A stretch of 64,000 nucleotides of DNA. Source: Nostoc sp. S13. GTDB taxonomy: Bacteria; Cyanobacteriota; Cyanobacteriia; Cyanobacteriales; Nostocaceae. The notes beneath the pieces were generated by a model, which saw nothing but the letters and a program-made list of their open reading frames with translations, made no database searches and had not been told where the DNA came from. Where the stretch lies: assembly GCF_029379315.1 (NCBI RefSeq), contig NZ_JAQYWQ010000001.1, positions 62,001-126,000 on the forward strand, in the 5' to 3' direction. Of this stretch, positions 36,571-46,180 are shown in pieces. The translations under genes and the position numbers were made by a program. The first letter of the stretch is position 1, and every line of letters begins with the position of its first letter.

Positions 36571-36720
36571 TAACGTGAGTTCGATGAACCTCTCCCGGAC
36601 AGCCTCCCTCTCCGAAACGGAAAGGGAGGAGCAATGAAAAATTCAGCTTTTTGCTCCCCTCTCCGCATCGGAGAGGGGCTGCTCTTGAGAGGTCAAATAA
36701 AACTTGTTGAACTCACGTTA
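36571..36720. mobile_element. 150-bp MITE with perfect 12-bp ends
   Basis: TAACGTGAGTTC (36571-36582) and GAACTCACGTTA (36709-36720) are exact inverse repeats, and the first and last TA may be the target duplication. The interior has two hairpins, CCTCCCTCTCC.../GGAAAGGGAGG-like and CCCCTCTCCG-CAT-CGGAGAGGGG. It lies 16 bases after the VapC fragment. The rest of 36242-36847 contains no gene. Confidence 0.75.
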
Positions 36721-36847
36721 AAATAGAAATAACTATAGGGATAATTTATTTTTTGCAAGTCTCTAACAACGCTTAACCTGATTGCAAAAAAGCATTAAAT
36801 ATGACTTTTTTTGATAGAGTGATGCTTTGTCGATCGCGGAAATCTCT

Positions 36848-37867
36848 ATGTCCCGGATATCGCTCCCCCAATCGCTCCATCCAAACCTACCTCTCATGGC
36901 TCTTGCGCCCATGCAGGATGTGACAAACCTCTGGTTTATGAAAGTCATTGCCCACTACGGCAGCCCTGACTACTTCTTCACCGAGTATTTCCGCGTGAAT
37001 GATACCTCACGGCTCAATCGTAACATTCTGGCAGCAATCACCGAAAACGACACGGGTCGCCCCGTTTTTGCTCAAATGATTGGCGAAAGCATTCCAGACT
37101 TAGTAAGAACAGCAAAGGAACTCTGCAACTATAATATCGCTGGAGTTGACTTGAACATGGGCTGTCCAGCACCTAGAATCTATCGCAAAAATGTTGGGGG
37201 TGGATTGCTGCTCTCACTAGAAAAAGTGGATCGGATTTTGGGAGAACTGCGTTCTGCTGTGAACGATCGCCCTTTGACCGTCAAGATGCGCGTAGGCTTT
37301 GAAAATACAGATACCTTTTACGAAATTTTAGATATAATCAATCGCCACAGCATTGATTTGCTGAGTTTGCATGGTCGCACGGTGAAAGATATGTACCACG
37401 GGGCTGTGAAATATGATTTGATCGCAAAAGCGGTGAAACGGGTTGATTGTCCAGTGCTTGCCAATGGAAATATCCATTCTGCAACAACTGCCCTTAAAGT
37501 GCTTTCTCAAACGGGCGCGGCGGGTGTGATGGTGGGACGCTGGGCGATCGGAAATCCTTGGCTTTTTAATCAAATTCGCCAGGCTTTGCGCTTCGAGCCG
37601 ATCACGCCCGTTCCTTTAGTAGAGGTACGCAACTATATTGATCGTTTATGGCAAACCCCCACAGCGGCAACTATGCCGGTGCGATCGCGTGTAGGCTATC
37701 TCAAAATGTTCCTCAACTACATTGCCCTGAGTGTTGACGCTGAAGGTGATTTCCTGCGGCTGATGCGACAGACGCAGACCGAGGTAGAACTGTTAAACCT
37801 CTGCGATCGCGTTTTCCTTGCTGATCTGACGAAAACTTTAGCCTTAGCACCCTACTCAGGTGTGTAA
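36848..37867 (+). CDS. tRNA-dihydrouridine synthase
   Basis: This 339-residue FMN-dependent enzyme reduces specific uridines in tRNA D-loops. The Dus hallmarks are present: LMALAPMQDVTNLWFM near the N-terminus, AGVDLNMGCPAPRIYRKNVG with the catalytic cysteine, PLTVKMRVGF, LLSLHGRT and VLANGNI, and the phosphate-binding GAAGVMVGRWAIGNPW. Length fits the family. The frame opens at TTG 36827, but ATG 36848 is preferred. It lies alone downstream of a MITE. The subfamily (A, B or C) and target position cannot be decided from the sequence alone. Confidence 0.9.
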   Translation: MSRISLPQSLHPNLPLMALAPMQDVTNLWFMKVIAHYGSPDYFFTEYFRVNDTSRLNRNILAAITENDTGRPVFAQMIGESIPDLVRTAKELCNYNIAGVDLNMGCPAPRIYRKNVGGGLLLSLEKVDRILGELRSAVNDRPLTVKMRVGFENTDTFYEILDIINRHSIDLLSLHGRTVKDMYHGAVKYDLIAKAVKRVDCPVLANGNIHSATTALKVLSQTGAAGVMVGRWAIGNPWLFNQIRQALRFEPITPVPLVEVRNYIDRLWQTPTAATMPVRSRVGYLKMFLNYIALSVDAEGDFLRLMRQTQTEVELLNLCDRVFLADLTKTLALAPYSGV

Positions 37868-37953
37868 CCTGGTTGCTATTTCGCTAGTTCTTTGCTGGTT
37901 TTCCATAGTTGTAAAATTGGATTTTACCTTAAAAAGTATTAGACAAAATATAA

Positions 37954-38181
37954 ATGACTACACAAGAGAAAAATCAACGTATTCAAATAAATTTAGATTT
38001 ATCACCAGAACTTTATGAAACACTAAATAATCTGGCGCAACATATTAATGGAGATAATGCTGAGGTGCTGTTAAAGGCACTTGCATTGATGGAAGTAGCT
38101 GTAGAAGCCAAACAAAAAGGCAAGCATATCTGGCTTGCAGATGATAATCAAAATCTTGAAACTGAAATTATTGGCATCTAA
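37954..38181 (+). CDS. Small RHH-like protein
   Basis: This is a 75-residue protein. The segment RIQINLDLSPELYETLNNLA followed by AEVLLKALALMEVAVEAKQ resembles a ribbon-helix-helix DNA-binding fold (beta strand, then two helices). The remainder is a short acidic tail. Many antitoxins and small regulators have this fold. The next gene begins 5 bases after its stop and encodes a small membrane protein, so the two form an operon. Whether the pair is a toxin-antitoxin system cannot be told. Confidence 0.65.
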   Translation: MTTQEKNQRIQINLDLSPELYETLNNLAQHINGDNAEVLLKALALMEVAVEAKQKGKHIWLADDNQNLETEIIGI

Positions 38182-38186
38182 ACAGC

Positions 38187-38438
38187 ATGACAGATATAAC
38201 AGATTTATCAAAAATAATTGCCAGCAAAGGCGACAATCCACTAATTCTGTCAACTGGAAACTTGCAGTCACAAGAAGACGTAGAAGTTGAGCGAAAACTA
38301 CGAGAATTAAAGTTTAAACAAGAACTAAGAAAAGATTGGATTTTATTTATTGTCAGAGATGTAGTAATTTTTCCTGCCGCTATCCTTTTTATTTTTGTTG
38401 TCAGTGGTTATTCCTTATTTACTCAGATTCATCGGTAA
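38187..38438 (+). CDS. Small single-span membrane protein
   Basis: This is an 83-residue protein of unknown family. A charged N-terminal half (VEVERKLRELKFKQELRKDW) probably forms an amphipathic helix. It is followed by one membrane helix, about residues 52-75 (ILFIVRDVVIFPAAILFIFV). It starts with ATG five bases after the RHH-like gene and is likely co-translated. The architecture of a DNA-binding partner plus a small membrane protein recalls type I/II toxin or phage-sensing modules, but this is speculation. Confidence 0.6.
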   Translation: MTDITDLSKIIASKGDNPLILSTGNLQSQEDVEVERKLRELKFKQELRKDWILFIVRDVVIFPAAILFIFVVSGYSLFTQIHR

Positions 38439-38918
38439 CTTATCATATAGGATTAATATTTGATTTCTGAAAAAGCTCGCTACAACTCGAAAAGCCTAAT
38501 TCCTAATTCCCTACTCCCTACTCCCCACTCCCCGCCTACGTAGATAATTTCAAAAATCAAATACTATTACTATAGTTAGTCGAATAAAAAGACCACTAAG
38601 AGATAATCGTTGTGTACTTCACCAACTTGAAATCTGCTGTATATAGCAATCCTATCTGATTTGTAAAAATCCTGTCTAGAACCCCGACTTCTTAAAGAAG
38701 TCGGGGTTCTAACTTTTCACGAATGATTTAGGATTGCTATAGATGATACTTATGGTATAAATCTTCTGATAGAGACATTATAACAAGATGAAATTGTATT
38801 CTATTAACAATGTCGTTTTGAAAAAAATGCTTATAAGAAAAAGCGGTTTTTTATAAAGAATAGATGTCAAGAGAATTACGCAATATTATTACCAACAAAA
38901 ACAGAATGGAGTAAACAG
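38439..38918. other. Intergenic region carrying a MITE and a C-rich repeat
   Basis: Apart from the C-rich heptamer run (38497-38536) and the MITE at 38644-38739, I see nothing. A weak AT-rich promoter region precedes paoA. ATGGAGTAAAC before ATG 38919 offers a GGAG ribosome binding site. Confidence 0.5.
38644..38739. mobile_element. 96-bp MITE (hairpin family), copy 2
   Basis: Right end inverted is TAGCAATCCTAAATCATTCG, identical to the left end of copy 1. TA flanks both sides (38642-38643, 38740-38741). The central 31-bp palindrome (38679-38709) is GAACCCCGACTTCT-TAA-AGAAGTCGGGGTTC. Its third base pair differs from copy 1 on both arms together, which preserves pairing. Confidence 0.85.
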
Positions 38919-39542
38919 ATGAAGTTTGTCCTAAGACGCCGCAGGTTGGGTCAATTGATGGTCGTCAGCACAGTAGCGGCTACGATCGCTAATTATGTAG
39001 GGAAAGGTGTAGCACAAACTCAAGTCAAAAAAACTACTCCAATGCTGGCAACTTCCACATCTGAGACTATGAAGGTGACGCTGCAAGTGAACGGAACAGC
39101 ACATAGTTTGCAGATTGAACCGGGTGTTACTTTACTTGATGCACTTCGGGAATATATCGGGCTAATTGGTACTAAAAAAGGTTGTGATCACGGTCAGTGT
39201 GGTGCTTGCACGGTGCTGGTTGATGGGCAGAGGATTAATTCATGCCTGACATTTGCAGTTATGCACACTGAGGCAGCGATCGCAACTATTGAAGGGCTGG
39301 AGCAAGGAAATAATCTGCACCCAATGCAAGCCGCATTTGTTGCCCACGATGCGTTTCAGTGCGGCTATTGCACACCGGGACAGATTTGTTCGGCGGTGGG
39401 TTTGGTGAACGAGGGACACGCTAAGTCGGATGCCGACATTCGTGAACTGATGAGCGGCAATATCTGCCGTTGTGGCGCTTATCCAAATATCGTGGCTGCT
39501 GTCCGCGATGTCTTAGAGGGGAAAAAAGATGCAGCCGTTTAG
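38919..39542 (+). CDS. paoA: Aldehyde oxidoreductase [2Fe-2S] subunit (PaoA/YagT-like)
   Basis: This 207-residue subunit carries two [2Fe-2S] clusters. The plant-type ferredoxin cysteines lie in [15 protein letters not shown] and CLTF, and the second set in [12 protein letters not shown] and [13 protein letters not shown]. Residues 1-32 are a basic plus hydrophobic leader ([19 protein letters not shown]), similar in place to the Tat signal of E. coli PaoA but with an imperfect twin-arginine motif. It passes electrons from the molybdenum site to FAD. The 3' end overlaps paoB by 14 bases. The genes paoABC form an operon. Confidence 0.9.
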   Translation: MKFVLRRRRLGQLMVVSTVAATIANYVGKGVAQTQVKKTTPMLATSTSETMKVTLQVNGTAHSLQIEPGVTLLDALREYIGLIGTKKGCDHGQCGACTVLVDGQRINSCLTFAVMHTEAAIATIEGLEQGNNLHPMQAAFVAHDAFQCGYCTPGQICSAVGLVNEGHAKSDADIRELMSGNICRCGAYPNIVAAVRDVLEGKKDAAV

Positions 39543-40512
39543 CTATAAGAAAACAGGACAAGCAGAGAATGCCGTGGCGTTGGTTGCCCCAGAGGTGCAA
39601 GCTGCTTACTTGGCAGGGGGTACAAGCTTAATTGATTTGATGAAGCTGAATGTACAGACCCCAACAGAGTTGGTTGACATTAACCCACTACCGCTAACCA
39701 AGATAGAAATCCAAGGTAACGGTGTACGGATTGGGGCAATGGCACGTAATAGCGATGTTGCCTATGATGCGATAATTCGGGAGCGTTACCCTGTGCTATC
39801 GGAGGCGTTGCTATCTGGGGCATCACCGCAACTGCGAAACATGGCAACAGTAGGCGGAAATTTGCTGCAACGTACCCGTTGTTACTACTTCCGCGACACA
39901 GCTTTCCCCTGCAATAAGCGCGTTCCCGGTTCAGGTTGTCCGGCAATCGAGGGCTACAACCGCATTCACGCGATTCTGGGCGCAAGCGATCGCTGTATTG
40001 CTACCCATCCCTCTGATATGGCTGTGGCAATGATCGCACTCGATGCAGTTGTGCAAACACGCGGGCCGAATGGAGAGCGCAGTATTCCCCTCGTCGATTT
40101 TCATCTCGTACCTGGCGATACACCAGAACGGGAGACAGTTTTACAACACGGAGAGTTAATAATTGGGGTTGATTTACCTGCTTCAACCTTTGCCAAGCGA
40201 TCGCACTATTTAAAAGTCCGCGATCGCGCCTCTTATGCTTTTGCAATGGCATCGGTTGCGGCAGCATTAGATATTCAAAATGGGATTATTCGTTCGGCAC
40301 GCATTGCCCTCGGTGGGGTAGGAACAAAGCCCTGGCGTGCTTACGAAGCTGAAAAAGCACTTTTGAACAAGCCCGCAAACCAGGCAACATTTCAAGCAGC
40401 AGCGTCAGTTGCGATCGCCGGAGCTAAACCTCAAAAATACAACGGGTTTAAGGTCGAACTGACTAAACGCACAATTGTGAAGGCGCTGGCAACAGTGGGA
40501 GGGATGGCATGA
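39529..40512 (+). CDS. paoB: Aldehyde oxidoreductase FAD subunit (PaoB/YagS-like)
   Basis: This 327-residue subunit binds FAD through a PCMH-type domain ([38 protein letters not shown]). An insertion with [20 protein letters not shown] and GCPAIEG supplies four cysteines. In E. coli PaoB this segment holds an extra [4Fe-4S] cluster, so this protein is PaoB-like rather than a plain xanthine dehydrogenase subunit. The C-terminal CO-dehydrogenase flavoprotein domain ([17 protein letters not shown]) is present. Start and stop overlap the neighbouring genes (14 bp and ATGA), showing tight translational coupling. Confidence 0.9.
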   Translation: MQPFSYKKTGQAENAVALVAPEVQAAYLAGGTSLIDLMKLNVQTPTELVDINPLPLTKIEIQGNGVRIGAMARNSDVAYDAIIRERYPVLSEALLSGASPQLRNMATVGGNLLQRTRCYYFRDTAFPCNKRVPGSGCPAIEGYNRIHAILGASDRCIATHPSDMAVAMIALDAVVQTRGPNGERSIPLVDFHLVPGDTPERETVLQHGELIIGVDLPASTFAKRSHYLKVRDRASYAFAMASVAAALDIQNGIIRSARIALGGVGTKPWRAYEAEKALLNKPANQATFQAAASVAIAGAKPQKYNGFKVELTKRTIVKALATVGGMA

Positions 40513-42722
40513 ACACAGGCGATACAAATACAGTTGTCGGCAAACCGCTAAACAGAGTCGATGGACATCTCAAGGTAACGGGTGGCGCACGTTATTCGGC
40601 AGAGTTTCCGATCGCAAAAATGACTTATGGAGTCACAATTCAAAGCACGATCGCCAAAGGTAAAATCGCCCAAATCGATACAAAGGCGGCGGAACAAGTA
40701 CCAGGTGTATTAGCAGTAATTACCCACCTCAACGCACCCAAGGCATCTGGCGAAAAGGGCAACGGTCATAAGTTGCAAGTGCTGCAAGATAACACTATCC
40801 TATATAGCGGTCAGCACATTGGTGTTGTAGTTGCCGATACATTTGAACGAGCTATGTACGCTGCTTCTCTGGTGCAAGTTCGCTATGACGAAGAGAAACC
40901 GACCATCAACATGCGGAACAACCTTGCTAAGGCATACTTGCCTAAAGGTAAAATTCCTAAAGAGGAGCCGCCCGATTTAGCGCACGGCAATGTCAACCAG
41001 GGACTAGCGACTGCGGCTGTCCGTATCGAGCAAACCTATACCACACCGATCGAAAATCACAATCCAATGGAGCCTCATGCCACAACAGCAGTTTGGCAAG
41101 GCGATGAACTGCTGCTGTATGACGCAACTCAGGGAATCTTTTCGGCTCAACAAAAAGTTGCGGCGGTATTAGGAATTGAGCCAAAGAAAGTCCGCATTAT
41201 GTCTTACTTTGTGGGCGGTGGCTTCGGTTGCAAAGGTTCGGTTTGGTCGCATGTGCCTCTAGCGGCGATCGCAGCCCGGCAAGTTAATCGCCCAGTCAAA
41301 TTAGTTCTGGGACGGATACAAATGTATGGGCCTGTCGGCTTCCGACCAGAGACAATTCAACAGGTTTCTCTCGGTGCAACCCGCGAAGGCAAATTGACCG
41401 CTCTCCGACACGCTGGGACTTCCCAAACTTCAACATTCGATGAATTTATCGAACCTGTTGGTAAAAGCGCCCGGATGCTCTACGCTTGCCCGAATATCGA
41501 AACTAGCCACCGTCTGGTTCAACTCGATCAAGGAACACCAACCTTTATGCGGGCACCAGGCGAAGCTTCTGGGTCGTTTGCCTTAGAATCGGCAATGGAC
41601 GAACTGGCTTATGCGCTCAATATCGATCCGGTGGAACTGCGTCTGCGTAACCATGCTGATGTCGATCCCAGCAAAGGACTGCCCTGGTCGAGCAAGTCAC
41701 TTATCCAATGCTACAAATTAGGGGCAGAAAAGTTTGGCTGGCAGAAGCGCAATCCTCAGCCCCGTTCAATGCGAGACGGTAACTATTTGATCGGTTGGGG
41801 TATGGCGACAGCTACTTATCCTACCAACCGTTCCCCAGCAGCTGCGATCGCTCAAATTATGGCAGACGGTACAGCCGTGGTGCGGAGCGGTTCGCAAGAT
41901 ATTGGTACGGGAACTTATACTGTGATGACTCAAGTCGCAGCTGAAGCACTCGGTCTCCCACTTAACAAAGTCCGGTTTGAACTAGGCGATACGAAGATGC
42001 CAGAAACCCCCGTTTCCGGTGGTTCGCAAACCGCAGCCAGTGTCAGTTCGGCGGTGCATTTAGCGGGAAATCAAGCTCGCAGTCAGCTTTTGCAATTAGC
42101 ACTTGCCGATCAAAAATCGCCGCTTTATAGTTCAAACGCTGAGGATGTGATTGCCCAAAATGGCAGCTTTTTCTTAAAAAATAAATCGTCAGCAGCGGAA
42201 ACTTATGAGGCAATATTGGCACGGCATGGAATGAAAATGATCGAAGCGCGTGCAGATGCCAAGCCTGGAGAGGAACAAAAGAAGTTCTCAATGCACGCAT
42301 TTGGAGCGCAGTTTGCGGAAGTCCGCGTTGAACCTGACTTGGGTGAAGTGCGAGTAACGCGTTGGGTGGGAACTTTTGGCGTGGGACGCATACTCAATGC
42401 GAAAACAGCCAACAGTCAACTGATCGGTGGGATTATCTATGGTATTGGCATGGCGTTAATGGAACACACAGTAACAGACCCTCATTGGGGGCGCGTTGTC
42501 AACCATGATTTAGGTGAGTATCACGTACCAGTGAATGCAGACGTTCCTGATATTGAGGTGCTGTTCGTTGATGAACACGATCCACATATCAACCCGCTTG
42601 GTGTCAAAGGAATCGGTGAAATTGGGATTACTGGAAGTGCGGCGGCGATCGCTAACGCTGTTTATCATGCCACAGGTAAGCGCGTTCGTGATTTGCCAAT
42701 TACATTAGACAAGCTACTGTAG
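40509..42722 (+). CDS. paoC: Aldehyde oxidoreductase molybdenum-binding subunit (PaoC/YagR-like)
   Basis: This 737-residue subunit binds the molybdenum cofactor (CODH/xanthine dehydrogenase family). Visible parts are the RVDGHLKVTGGARYSAEF start, FVGGGFGCKGSVWSH, PTFMRAPGEASGSFALE, DIGTGTYTVMTQVAAEALG, and the catalytic glutamate in GVKGIGEIGITGSAAAIAN near the C-terminus. Family members oxidise aromatic or aliphatic aldehydes to acids. No membrane anchor or signal is seen, so export would depend on the PaoA leader. XdhC/PaoD and MocA genes about 11 kb downstream would insert and cytidylate the cofactor. Confidence 0.92.
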   Translation: MNTGDTNTVVGKPLNRVDGHLKVTGGARYSAEFPIAKMTYGVTIQSTIAKGKIAQIDTKAAEQVPGVLAVITHLNAPKASGEKGNGHKLQVLQDNTILYSGQHIGVVVADTFERAMYAASLVQVRYDEEKPTINMRNNLAKAYLPKGKIPKEEPPDLAHGNVNQGLATAAVRIEQTYTTPIENHNPMEPHATTAVWQGDELLLYDATQGIFSAQQKVAAVLGIEPKKVRIMSYFVGGGFGCKGSVWSHVPLAAIAARQVNRPVKLVLGRIQMYGPVGFRPETIQQVSLGATREGKLTALRHAGTSQTSTFDEFIEPVGKSARMLYACPNIETSHRLVQLDQGTPTFMRAPGEASGSFALESAMDELAYALNIDPVELRLRNHADVDPSKGLPWSSKSLIQCYKLGAEKFGWQKRNPQPRSMRDGNYLIGWGMATATYPTNRSPAAAIAQIMADGTAVVRSGSQDIGTGTYTVMTQVAAEALGLPLNKVRFELGDTKMPETPVSGGSQTAASVSSAVHLAGNQARSQLLQLALADQKSPLYSSNAEDVIAQNGSFFLKNKSSAAETYEAILARHGMKMIEARADAKPGEEQKKFSMHAFGAQFAEVRVEPDLGEVRVTRWVGTFGVGRILNAKTANSQLIGGIIYGIGMALMEHTVTDPHWGRVVNHDLGEYHVPVNADVPDIEVLFVDEHDPHINPLGVKGIGEIGITGSAAAIANAVYHATGKRVRDLPITLDKLL

Positions 42723-42744
42723 ATAGATTTGGGATCGCCCGTTT

Positions 42745-43500
42745 TTAAAAACTAGCGTTAAGTTCTTGGAAGATTGTGCTAATGTTCCCATTCTCGGCGG
42801 CGAAGCGTAGAGGCTTACAGCGCTCCACCACAACCTCTTCTATTGTTGGCTGGTTGGAAAGTATGTTCATCACCTCGGTGATGAACTCGGCGAGAGGCAT
42901 GGCATGGGGATCATTCGCTTGCTGCTCGCCCGTAAGATGGGTCTGAACATAGGGCGGAATGATCTCGATCACCTCCGTTGTCGTGCCTTTGAGTTGCTGG
43001 CGCAGCGATACCGAGTAGGAATGGATCGCGGCCTTGGTCGCGCAATAAGTTGGCGCGTTTGCAAGCGGTACGAAGGCTAGCCCGGACGAAACTGTCAGGA
43101 CGGCCGCGTGCGGCTGACTTTGCAGCAGTGGCAGCAAGACCGCCGTGAGGCGAATGGGACCAAGCACGTTGGTTGTCACAATCTCCTCGGCATCATCCAG
43201 GTAATCAGGCAGTGATTTGATATCTTCCGCTTTCATGATCCCGGCATTGTTGATCACAACATTTAGCCCTGGGTAGTCTTGAGCCACTTGCTTACCAAAC
43301 GAATGTATGCCGTCTCGGTCATTTATATCAAGCAGAATGGATTTTATACCGGGATTGGCAGCCGTCACCTCATCCAAAACTTGTTGTCGCCGACCGGCAA
43401 TGATAACCTGGTTTCCTTTCTTGTGGAAGGCCTCAGCGATTCCGCGACCAATACCCGATCCGCCGCCAGTAATCAGAATTGTGTTTCCTGTAATCTTCAT
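42745..43500 (-). CDS. Short-chain dehydrogenase/reductase, DltE-like
   Basis: This 251-residue classical SDR has the TGGGSGIGRGIA cofactor loop (11-22), NNAGIM, the catalytic Ser in TVSSGLAF and YCATK (Tyr-x3-Lys). The overall pattern, including VIEIIPPYVQTHLTGEQQ, resembles the group annotated as DltE oxidoreductases. The substrate is unknown, and a role in aldehyde or alcohol interconversion beside the Pao genes is inference. It is convergent with paoC (22 bases apart) and divergent from the CDF transporter gene. Base composition is GC-rich relative to the surroundings, which suggests transfer. Confidence 0.85.
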   Translation of the reverse strand: MKITGNTILITGGGSGIGRGIAEAFHKKGNQVIIAGRRQQVLDEVTAANPGIKSILLDINDRDGIHSFGKQVAQDYPGLNVVINNAGIMKAEDIKSLPDYLDDAEEIVTTNVLGPIRLTAVLLPLLQSQPHAAVLTVSSGLAFVPLANAPTYCATKAAIHSYSVSLRQQLKGTTTEVIEIIPPYVQTHLTGEQQANDPHAMPLAEFITEVMNILSNQPTIEEVVVERCKPLRFAAENGNISTIFQELNASF

Positions 43501-43756
43501 GATAGTCCTCTAACTTTCTTGTCCGAGCAGATAATAACAGATAATAAATTGTCAGATCTGGATACTATCATCTGTCGCCTCAAATCGTTTTGTTCTCACC
43601 CTAATGCTGGTTCTACTATTCAGTAAAAGGTTATTTGTGTCAATACGGGGCAATGATATCCTGTAGTTTATTTTACCAATCAGTAGAAGTCTCAGGGTTG
43701 ATGACGATTAAAGTAGAATTTGGTACTCTTAGCTCGGAATCACTGTAGTTACGTCC

Positions 43757-44695
43757 GTGACCGAGATGAGTAGTCGATCAGCCCGCTCCTACGCTTTCTT
43801 GTCGATTGCAGCGGCAATCGTCACTATTGCTCTCAAGTTTGGCGCTTACCTGCTAACCGGGTCAGTAGGTTTGCTTTCAGATGCTATTGAGTCAATTGTA
43901 AATCTCCTAGCTGCATTGGTCGCTCTATGGGCATTGACCTATGCTGATAAACCAGCCGATGCCGAACACGCTTTTGGGCATTCTAAAGCCGAATACTTCT
44001 CCAGTGGTGCAGAAGGTGCGTTGATTGTAATAGCCGCCATCAGCATTGCTGTTGAAGCTTGGGGACGGTTGTTGCATCCAGAACCATTAACACAGCTTGG
44101 ATTGGGGTTGGTACTCTCCCTATTTGCAACCGCAATCAACGGCATTGTTGCCTTTATCTTGCTACGGGCAGGGCGACGGTTGCGTTCCATTACACTCAGG
44201 GCTGATGCTCACCACCTGTTTACCGATGTGGTGACTTCGGGTGGTGTGGTAGTTGGAATCTTCCTCGTCAAGCTAACAGGCGCTCTCGTGCTTGATCCAA
44301 TTGTCGCACTGATAGTAGCAACAAATATTACTTGGACAGGATTTCGTCTGCTGCGGGAAACCAGTAGCGCATTACTGGATGCAGCTTTGCCTAAAAAAGA
44401 AATTGAGGCAATCGAGAGTATCCTTAACGAGTACAAACATCAGGACATCCAGTTCCATGCCTTGCGAACCCGTACTGCTGGAACCCGGCGCTTTGTTTCC
44501 TTTCATGTTCTTGTGCCTGGATCTTGGACAGTGCAACAAGGGCATGATTTGTGCGAGGCAATTGAACTTGCTATTCTTCGGGTGCTGCCTTTAACCCACG
44601 TTACAACTCACCTGGAACCTGTAGAAGATCCAGTTTCTTGGGAAGATTTAGAGTTGGAGCGTCCAAGCAATCAGCAAATGCAAGATATGAGATAA
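43757..44695 (+). CDS. Cation diffusion facilitator (CDF) family transporter
   Basis: This 312-residue protein has six membrane helices (about 15-35, 42-62, 80-100, 112-135, 155-178, 180-200) and a C-terminal cytoplasmic domain ([29 protein letters not shown]). Helix 2 has [11 protein letters not shown] and helix 5 has [15 protein letters not shown], giving the Asp/His metal site. The family exports Zn, Co, Fe or Mn ions with proton exchange. The DxxxN arrangement in helix 2 is unusual, so the metal is not predicted. GTG 43757 or ATG 43766 may be the start. The SDR is divergent. Confidence 0.88.
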   Translation: MTEMSSRSARSYAFLSIAAAIVTIALKFGAYLLTGSVGLLSDAIESIVNLLAALVALWALTYADKPADAEHAFGHSKAEYFSSGAEGALIVIAAISIAVEAWGRLLHPEPLTQLGLGLVLSLFATAINGIVAFILLRAGRRLRSITLRADAHHLFTDVVTSGGVVVGIFLVKLTGALVLDPIVALIVATNITWTGFRLLRETSSALLDAALPKKEIEAIESILNEYKHQDIQFHALRTRTAGTRRFVSFHVLVPGSWTVQQGHDLCEAIELAILRVLPLTHVTTHLEPVEDPVSWEDLELERPSNQQMQDMR

Positions 44696-44930
44696 GAGAT
44701 TAATTCCTGCTGTTGAGCTTTAAGGAATTGCGCGATCGCATCTCTCATAAATTGCAACGTCGAAACGATGAAAGCTTAATCACACGATTAGCGATCGCCA
44801 ATTTTCAAACTCAATCAAGTTGATTAACTGGTGATCGCAACTAGCTTTTTGCGGAAAGGACACCATTACAACCAAAAAGCTATCAGTAAGATAAAGTTTT
44901 AAATTGGGCAAGCTTAAACAAAAGGTAAGC

Positions 44931-45040
44931 ATTGTGAGTGCATCGACTTGCATTGTGAGTGCATCGACTTACATTGTGAGTGCATCGACTTGCATTGTGA
45001 ATGCATCGGCTTGCATTGTGAATCCATCGGCTTGCATTCA
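44931..45040. repeat. 21-bp iteron array A (five copies)
   Basis: Units ATTGTGAGTGCATCGACTTGC with variants repeat with a 21-base period and each centres on a TGCATTGTGARTGCA hyphenated palindrome. The array is preceded by AAGCTTAAACAAAAGGTAAG, the same leader as array B at 46181. It lies 140 bases upstream of the DUF6632 gene. Nothing else was seen in 44696-45181. Confidence 0.85.
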
Positions 45041-45181
45041 TAGTTGAATCAGTTTTAAACCATGATAAGCATTAAAATTTATAACACTCTAAAGCTGAAG
45101 TGTCACTAGTGGGAATACAATCAAAAAATTATACAGTTTTGTTAGTAGAGACCGTACTAGAAAATAGCGGAGGTTAAAGCA

Positions 45182-45559
45182 ATGGATGGGCGCGATCGGT
45201 ACTTACAAATCGCTCTGGTTCTTATTGGAATAGCTTTTCTACTTATCTATCCGCTAACTCAGGTCTGGGCATCAGGCTGGTTATGGCAACCAGGTCAGCA
45301 CGAATACGAACAGATGATCATTGGTGTTTATGGGACGCTTGGTGTCTTTTTGCTATTGGCTTCAAGGCAACCAGAAGCTCACCTTAGTTTAATCTGGTTC
45401 ACCGTCTGGTCAAGTGTAGTCCACGGGCTAATCATGGCGGTATATGCAGTAATTGATCCTGTTGAACATGGACACCTGTTTGGTGATGTTCCAGCATTGT
45501 TCTTGGTAGCAATTGTCCTTGGCTTTTTACTGCCGCGCAAAGTGGTGTCAAGTACATGA
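45182..45559 (+). CDS. DUF6632-like membrane protein
   Basis: This is a 125-residue integral membrane protein with four helices: about 8-28, 45-62 (MIIGVYGTLGVFLLLA), 70-92 (SLIWFTVWSSVVHGLIMAVY) and 103-120 (VPALFLVAIVLGFLLP). The motifs YEQMIIGVYGTLGVFLL and FTVWSSVVHG match the DUF6632 pattern as I recall it. Its function is unknown. GGAGG lies 9 bases before ATG 45182. The 21-bp iteron array A lies upstream, so the repeats may act on this gene. It is monocistronic as far as I can see. Confidence 0.75.
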   Translation: MDGRDRYLQIALVLIGIAFLLIYPLTQVWASGWLWQPGQHEYEQMIIGVYGTLGVFLLLASRQPEAHLSLIWFTVWSSVVHGLIMAVYAVIDPVEHGHLFGDVPALFLVAIVLGFLLPRKVVSST

Positions 45560-46180
45560 ACGGGCATGGAATGTCTATACATCTCCCGCAATTGACAGAG
45601 ATAAGCAATTCCCCGATCAATCTAATAACAGTTATAGTGTTGCTGAAGCGCGAGTATGAAGCGGCATCGATTCGCTCTAATTGTTGCTGTAAGACAACTT
45701 GGTACAGAAATACGAAGGGCAAGTAAAGGCGATCGCAAGGGCTGGCGTTGCTTTGCTTTGTCTCCCCTCCTCGCTTGTTCTTAGGAGTTGGGGGTGGGGT
45801 GTTAGGCATTGGTGGCAACTTAAGGTGAAAACCAGCCTAGAACCAGCTTTTAGCAGATTATCTCCTTAAGAGTCTCCGACTGGGAATGCCCCTCATTGAG
45901 GCTGCGCCTCCGTAATTTGCGGCAGAGCCACCAGGATCTGCATTTCCAGCCAGAGATTTTAAACGAACCGCAGAGGCGCAGAGAAGCCAGTGCATTGGGC
46001 GGGTTAAGAGACTTGTAGCAACTGGCGCGGCACTGAGAGAAGAAGGAGAAGGAAAAAATTGCTTAACTGAACTGTATTGCTTTAGAGGCAGTTTTTCTCC
46101 TACCCTTTAACTCCTACCTTTATTGATAAAGTTTTAAATCAAGCAAGCTTAAACAAAAGGTAAGTTTTTACAATACATCG
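45560..46180. other. Intergenic region
   Basis: Most is repeat-derived: GTTCTTAGGAGTTGGGGGTG near 45780, a palindromic block about 45860-45930, and a copy of the GACTTGTAGCAACTGGCGCG repeat near 46010. The open frames on the minus strand here are not supported. Confidence 0.5.
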
